From the NCBI GenBank assembly GCA_020444985.1, contig JAGRHK010000105.1:1-6298 (forward strand): 6,298 bases of DNA. Direction: 5' to 3'. This document shows positions 6,215-6,298 of the stretch, piece by piece. Numbering within the stretch: the stretch's first letter is position 1; each line of letters begins with the position of its first letter. The notes beneath the pieces are model-generated. The model had not been told where the DNA came from, did no database searches, and saw only the letters and a list, made by a program, of their open reading frames with translations. Made by a program: the position numbers and the translations under genes. This DNA is from Candidatus Competibacteraceae bacterium (lineage in GTDB: Bacteria; Pseudomonadota; Gammaproteobacteria; Competibacterales; Competibacteraceae).

Positions 6215-6298
6215 TCAAATCAGTCGCTGGAAACCCGGTTCCAGGTCGCGCTGCACATCCGCCACGTCTTCCAGACCCACCGAAACCCGCACCAATCC
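6215..6298 (-). CDS. Cys/Met metabolism PLP-dependent enzyme, C-terminal end (5' truncated by window edge)
   Basis: Only the last 27 residues and the TGA (6217-6215) are visible, reading GLVRVSVGLEDVADVQRDL and then EPGFQRLI. The pattern LVRVSVGLED-x-x-D-x-x-x-DL is the conserved C-terminal end of the trans-sulfuration enzyme family: O-succinylhomoserine sulfhydrylase MetZ, cystathionine gamma-synthase MetB, MetC and MetY. These enzymes use pyridoxal phosphate in methionine or cysteine metabolism in the cytoplasm. The C-terminal tail cannot tell the members apart. MetZ is the likeliest in a non-enteric gammaproteobacterium (inference). The catalytic Lys lies outside the window. The HAD gene starts one base after the stop, indicating an operon. 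Confidence 0.75.
   Translation of the reverse strand, partial: GLVRVSVGLEDVADVQRDLEPGFQRLI

Overview
The window looks like ordinary chromosomal DNA from a moderately GC-rich proteobacterium, most likely a gammaproteobacterium. This rests on the close match of the SucA part to the enterobacterial/pseudomonad type, the sucA-sucB-lpd order, and a glucose/2-oxoglutarate-type lipoamide dehydrogenase without its own lipoyl domain. The exact genus cannot be read from the sequence.

Positions 2-4501 hold the three components of the 2-oxoglutarate dehydrogenase complex on the + strand: the C-terminal ~551 residues of E1 (sucA, entering from the left edge), complete E2 (sucB) and complete E3 (lpd). E1 decarboxylates 2-oxoglutarate with thiamine diphosphate, E2 carries the succinyl group on a lipoyl lysine and passes it to CoA, and E3 reoxidises the lipoyl group with FAD and NAD+. 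The gaps are 52 bp (sucA-sucB) and 92 bp (sucB-lpd). The second gap holds a GC-rich stem-loop directly after the sucB stop and a patch of short heptamer tandem repeats. Neither sucC nor sucD follows lpd.

After a 132-bp gap containing a REP-like C/G stem-loop, positions 4634-5371 encode a classical short-chain dehydrogenase/reductase (+ strand) with an intact catalytic tetrad and a strong ribosome binding site. Its substrate is unknown.

On the opposite strand, converging on it, are the last 27 codons of a Cys/Met-metabolism PLP enzyme (MetZ/MetB-like, entering from the right edge). One base after its stop comes a HAD-family phosphatase resembling YigB (5527-6213). The two minus-strand genes are almost certainly co-translated.

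The 155-bp convergent gap (5372-5526) is the least ordinary part. The minus strand there reads like the decayed C-terminus of an uncharacterised protein family, and the + strand has a stem-loop that buries a strong Shine-Dalgarno sequence in front of a 7-codon ORF. I see no CRISPR array, insertion sequence, tRNA, rRNA or phage gene, and no convincing new defence or mobile system.
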